Below are positions 60,840 to 64,000 of a stretch of 64,000 nt of DNA, piece after piece. Both the position numbers and the translations under genes were made by a program. Origin of the DNA: Lentisphaera profundi (GTDB lineage Bacteria; Verrucomicrobiota; Lentisphaeria; Lentisphaerales; Lentisphaeraceae). The stretch lies in assembly GCF_028728065.1 (NCBI RefSeq), contig NZ_CP117812.1:1488001-1552000 (forward strand). Direction: 5' to 3'. The notes under the pieces were generated by a model. The model searched no databases and was not told where the DNA came from. It saw only the letters and a program-made list of their open reading frames with translations. Position 1 is the first letter of the stretch. The number at the start of each line of letters is the position of its first letter.

Positions 60840-63800
60840 TCATTTTTCTTTTAGATTAAAAATCTTGTAGGTCAATTGATATTTCTTATCGCTAATCTTC
60901 TCCGGGTGGAGCAATACTATTTTATTGGGTTTTGCGTAAGAGCGAATCAAGAAGTTTAAGGGCTTCACGACACTCACACTCATTTCATGTCCCTTTACGA
61001 GATTTTTTCGTAACTTATATTTTTCTTTAAGCTGATACTTATCGAATTTTTCTCCATGTTTAATAGGATAAAAAACAAGTGAAGCATTTCCTGGTTTAAT
61101 CCAGAAGCTACTCACTTTCCCCGGCCCATTTTCTCTGAAACGACATTTTATACTGCCATCACAAATATCAATATAGGGATTATTTTGATTAAAGGGATTC
61201 TGATCGCTCATTTTTGTTTCTGAGCTCTCAATTGTCCATTTATTTAAATCAAGTATATCTAAATTTCGATGGACTGTATCTAAATCTTTTGTAGCAATTT
61301 TCTTGTCACTTGCAATGAGTTCGATAACGGCCTTATCCTTCAAAGTTTGCTCGGATAAATACCACTTCATAGACTTATAATCCCACTGCAATAGATACAT
61401 CAGTTCTTGCAGTGTACGCAAAGTATTGATATTGAGATCCTTTGTACTTGCACGTACAATCTTCATCAATTCTGGAGTAACCAGGTAAGAACGGTGCGAG
61501 GATGCTAACTGGCTTGAATCAATCAATAAGCGCAAGCCATCAATCTCACCTGACATAAATGCCGTTTTTGCTAAAGAATTAACGTAGCGTTCATGAAATG
61601 AATTCATTTCAATTGCCTTATGCAAGACTAAAGCTTTTCTTAAAACGAGGCGAAGTTGCTCTTTTTGTTCTTGGCTACTGCTTACTAAATTCTTTCTCAG
61701 TTTCTCAAAATTCTGAGCATAATTACTGTTTAATTTTAAACATTGAGCATAAACCTCGGGATATAAATTTTCTATTTTATAATCCAATACCCGCAAGGGT
61801 ATGAGCAAGACTTCGCCAGCAAATACCCACGCGTTTCTCTGTAGAATGATCGCCGCTTTTTTTGGATTGGCTTTTAAAGCTAAGTCTAAGTATTGAAAAT
61901 CACGCTGAAAAGCTTCGAGAAAAATAATTTCATTTTCAGCAAGGGCCAGTTTCTCCAAGAGAGTTTCTGTTATAAATTCTTGGCGCCAGGTGCGTTTATC
62001 ATTATCCAAAATCTTCATTAATGCGGGTATAGCACTCGCACCAAATTTTTTAATAAAATCATTTCCGCCATTTTTCATCACCCAAGATGAACTCAGGCTA
62101 TCCCTGAAATAGAGTATCTTATATATCTTGTCAAAAAGTTTTCTTTGCTCTGTATTAAGGTGATCTAGACAATTAACTTTTTCACCTTCAGGTGTACGGT
62201 CATTAATGGTATATATCCTCTTCACTTTCCATGAGCTCGGTGAATTGTATTGTTGAGGGACGGTTTCCAAATAAAGCAGGCGTTCATGCACTAATTTCTC
62301 TACATTGCTCACAAAGCAATAAGCTGGCGCGGTCTTCCATAGTTGCTTTTGCAGTTTTCTGAATGCGCTCAAAGCGACAAAGCTTTCTCCCTGTCGACGC
62401 AGAAGCTCCGCTTTCATAAATGATATTCCTACTTCATGACTATATTGCCAGGTTTGATCTCGCTGCTTTTGTTTTGCCAGGTCCTTTATCAATTTATCTG
62501 CAAATACAAAATCGCGTTCATCCAACGCATCTTTATAGAGAGAATATAAGCTAGAAGGACGCATTTCTTTACCCTTTTGAGTTGAGCTATATGCACCCTT
62601 CTCAAATTGATAAAATTGTACTCGAGATAAAGTTTTTCCTTTCAAACGACTAAGACTTGAAAAATAATATGTATTGCCTTTATTCTTGGAAAGATAAATA
62701 AGTTCTTCTGCCCTATCATATTTACCCATCATTGATAATAACTTGGCTTGCTGACTTATATTAAGTCTAGGCACCACTGCTAAAATAGCATTTTCGCGGT
62801 TTTTATTTAAATGATAATCAACTCGCACCGTGAGATGACTGACTGCCTTTAAAAAAGTCGAAAAACGCTCGTGTTGCCATTTTTGTTTTTCTGGCATTTT
62901 AACTAAGGCTGTGTATAAATCGACATATTGTTCACAAAGTTTGTAAGTCTCTATATTAAATTTTTGTGGGAACATTGGCCAAGTAAGTAATTCTTTTTGC
63001 TCTTCCTGAAGGTAGCTCAATTCGATACGTGATTGATGAATATTAACTTTGGGCTTATTCACATGCCAAGCATAGTCATCTGTCCCACCTTTTTTAAAAT
63101 AATTAATGCCACTTATCACGTAAGGAGTTAAAAACTCTTTTATATAAACTTTACGCCATTGTTGCTTATATGTTTTTAACCATGCTTCTATTTCTGGGCT
63201 TGCTGGACGCTTCATCTTCTGATCACAGAGCACTAACATTTCGTAGAGCGAGGCTTGGATATGATCTTTCGTACTTTGATGTTTAAAATCAGCACGATGT
63301 AGAAATTTTTCTGATTCCAGAAAAGTACTCTTTGCCTCTTCCCATTTTTGACGTTTAAAATCGTCGAAAGACTGATTATATTTAAATGTAAATTTAGCTT
63401 TAATGGGTACATCTTTCTTAATCTTTAGAATATCTTCCATATAGGCCGCATACTTCTTTTCTCTATAGCGTAAATAGCCTTTGCCCATGTGGTAAAAAAC
63501 ATTGCGTGTCACCTCATCATCTTCCATGCGGACTCCATTTAGTCCATGTTTTTGATACAGAAATTGACATTCGTAATAATAAGCTAAATCACTTTTATTT
63601 TGAGCAAATAAATCCTGCCACAAGGCCACTTTGAAATTTTCGAATTCCTCTCGAAAGTCATTCACTAAAATGAAAATTTTAACCTCAGGCTCAATCCCGC
63701 CCTTAATATCTTCTAATACATCCCTCAATAAATAACGTTTATTTTTATAGACACTCTGCAAATGAGATACTGACGAAAGTGACTTATCCTCACTATTTTC

Positions 63801-64000
63801 CTCCTTGGACGTATGCCCAGTAAGCAAGGCTGATTTAAGGGCTTCAAAATGAGTTTTTTGTAGTTCCGAGTACGAATGACTCATCAGTAATTTTCCATCA
63901 CGAGTACGTCTCAATGAAACAATTAATTCATCATTTTCACTTTCGAGATTAATGGCATACGAGCTCGCATATTGTTCTAATTGTGAGATTGCTTTGTGAT
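60840..64000 (-). CDS. Large helical protein of unknown function, 5' end outside window
   Basis: The reading frame is open from its stop at 60840 to the window end, so at least 1053 residues are seen and the N-terminus is missing; a TTG near 63914 is only an internal codon. Most of the protein looks alpha-helical with TPR/HEAT-like stretches (for example GASAIPALMKILDND), followed by a beta-rich C-terminal part of about 130 residues. No catalytic motif is recognised. It is convergent with the two-component genes, 69 bases away. It may be the outer part of another sensor, but this is a guess. Confidence 0.75.
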   Translation of the reverse strand, partial: HKAISQLEQYASSYAINLESENDELIVSLRRTRDGKLLMSHSYSELQKTHFEALKSALLTGHTSKEENSEDKSLSSVSHLQSVYKNKRYLLRDVLEDIKGGIEPEVKIFILVNDFREEFENFKVALWQDLFAQNKSDLAYYYECQFLYQKHGLNGVRMEDDEVTRNVFYHMGKGYLRYREKKYAAYMEDILKIKKDVPIKAKFTFKYNQSFDDFKRQKWEEAKSTFLESEKFLHRADFKHQSTKDHIQASLYEMLVLCDQKMKRPASPEIEAWLKTYKQQWRKVYIKEFLTPYVISGINYFKKGGTDDYAWHVNKPKVNIHQSRIELSYLQEEQKELLTWPMFPQKFNIETYKLCEQYVDLYTALVKMPEKQKWQHERFSTFLKAVSHLTVRVDYHLNKNRENAILAVVPRLNISQQAKLLSMMGKYDRAEELIYLSKNKGNTYYFSSLSRLKGKTLSRVQFYQFEKGAYSSTQKGKEMRPSSLYSLYKDALDERDFVFADKLIKDLAKQKQRDQTWQYSHEVGISFMKAELLRRQGESFVALSAFRKLQKQLWKTAPAYCFVSNVEKLVHERLLYLETVPQQYNSPSSWKVKRIYTINDRTPEGEKVNCLDHLNTEQRKLFDKIYKILYFRDSLSSSWVMKNGGNDFIKKFGASAIPALMKILDNDKRTWRQEFITETLLEKLALAENEIIFLEAFQRDFQYLDLALKANPKKAAIILQRNAWVFAGEVLLIPLRVLDYKIENLYPEVYAQCLKLNSNYAQNFEKLRKNLVSSSQEQKEQLRLVLRKALVLHKAIEMNSFHERYVNSLAKTAFMSGEIDGLRLLIDSSQLASSHRSYLVTPELMKIVRASTKDLNINTLRTLQELMYLLQWDYKSMKWYLSEQTLKDKAVIELIASDKKIATKDLDTVHRNLDILDLNKWTIESSETKMSDQNPFNQNNPYIDICDGSIKCRFRENGPGKVSSFWIKPGNASLVFYPIKHGEKFDKYQLKEKYKLRKNLVKGHEMSVSVVKPLNFLIRSYAKPNKIVLLHPEKISDKKYQLTYKIFNLKEK

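Noticed and set aside
60840-63914. Taking the large gene at the right edge as complete with a TTG start at 63914
   Set aside because: The frame stays open to base 64000 with protein-like sequence, so the start is outside the window.

Overview
The window looks like a chromosome piece from a marine member of the Lentisphaerae (Lentisphaera-like; PVC superphylum). This rests on gene content only: a Kdo/LPS export operon (Gram-negative envelope), the planctomycete-type DUF1592/DUF1552 pair, many DUF1559 'prepilin-like' proteins, formylglycine-type sulfatases, and ECF sigma factors paired with Ser/Thr kinases. The DNA is A+T-rich by eye. I saw no rRNA, tRNA, CRISPR array or insertion sequence.

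Left part (1-12.3 kb): a kinase gene cut by the window edge and its sigma factor; a leftward kdsB-lptC-lptA-lptB operon; a rightward trio (membrane protein, rsmG, sfsA); the leftward DUF1552/DUF1592 pair; a hexose-phosphate mutase.

Middle and right (12.5-58.3 kb): a large polysaccharide-degradation region. It holds a GH2 beta-galactosidase with a divergent AraC regulator, a secreted GH36-like alpha-galactosidase, four sulfatases (two fused to an SGNH esterase domain), three copies of a large GHSMGG esterase (one frameshifted), a tandem-SGNH esterase, a SASA-type esterase, a BD-FAE-like esterase, a ThuA-domain protein and four DUF1559 pseudopilins plus the relic of a fifth. The likely target is a sulfated, O-acylated, galactose-containing glycan (inference). 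No SusC/SusD or TonB system is present. Four complete sigma-kinase pairs lie inside or at the edges of this region.

Right end (58.5-64 kb): a two-component system and a large helical protein of unknown role that runs off the edge.

Most notable: all five kinases lack the beta-3 (VAxK) lysine and instead carry an invariant lysine at the third glycine position of the glycine-rich loop, the arrangement known from eukaryotic WNK kinases. Each kinase follows an ECF sigma gene directly, no anti-sigma gene is seen, and the four complete ones have one membrane segment and a TPR-like/LRR-like part predicted outside. Two recurring cis-elements, GTTKAGATC-N12-GTCG (3 copies) and TTGTATCAA-N13-TTGYTT (4 copies), stand before pseudopilin, glycosidase, sigma and ThuA genes and are candidate promoters or operators of this circuit.
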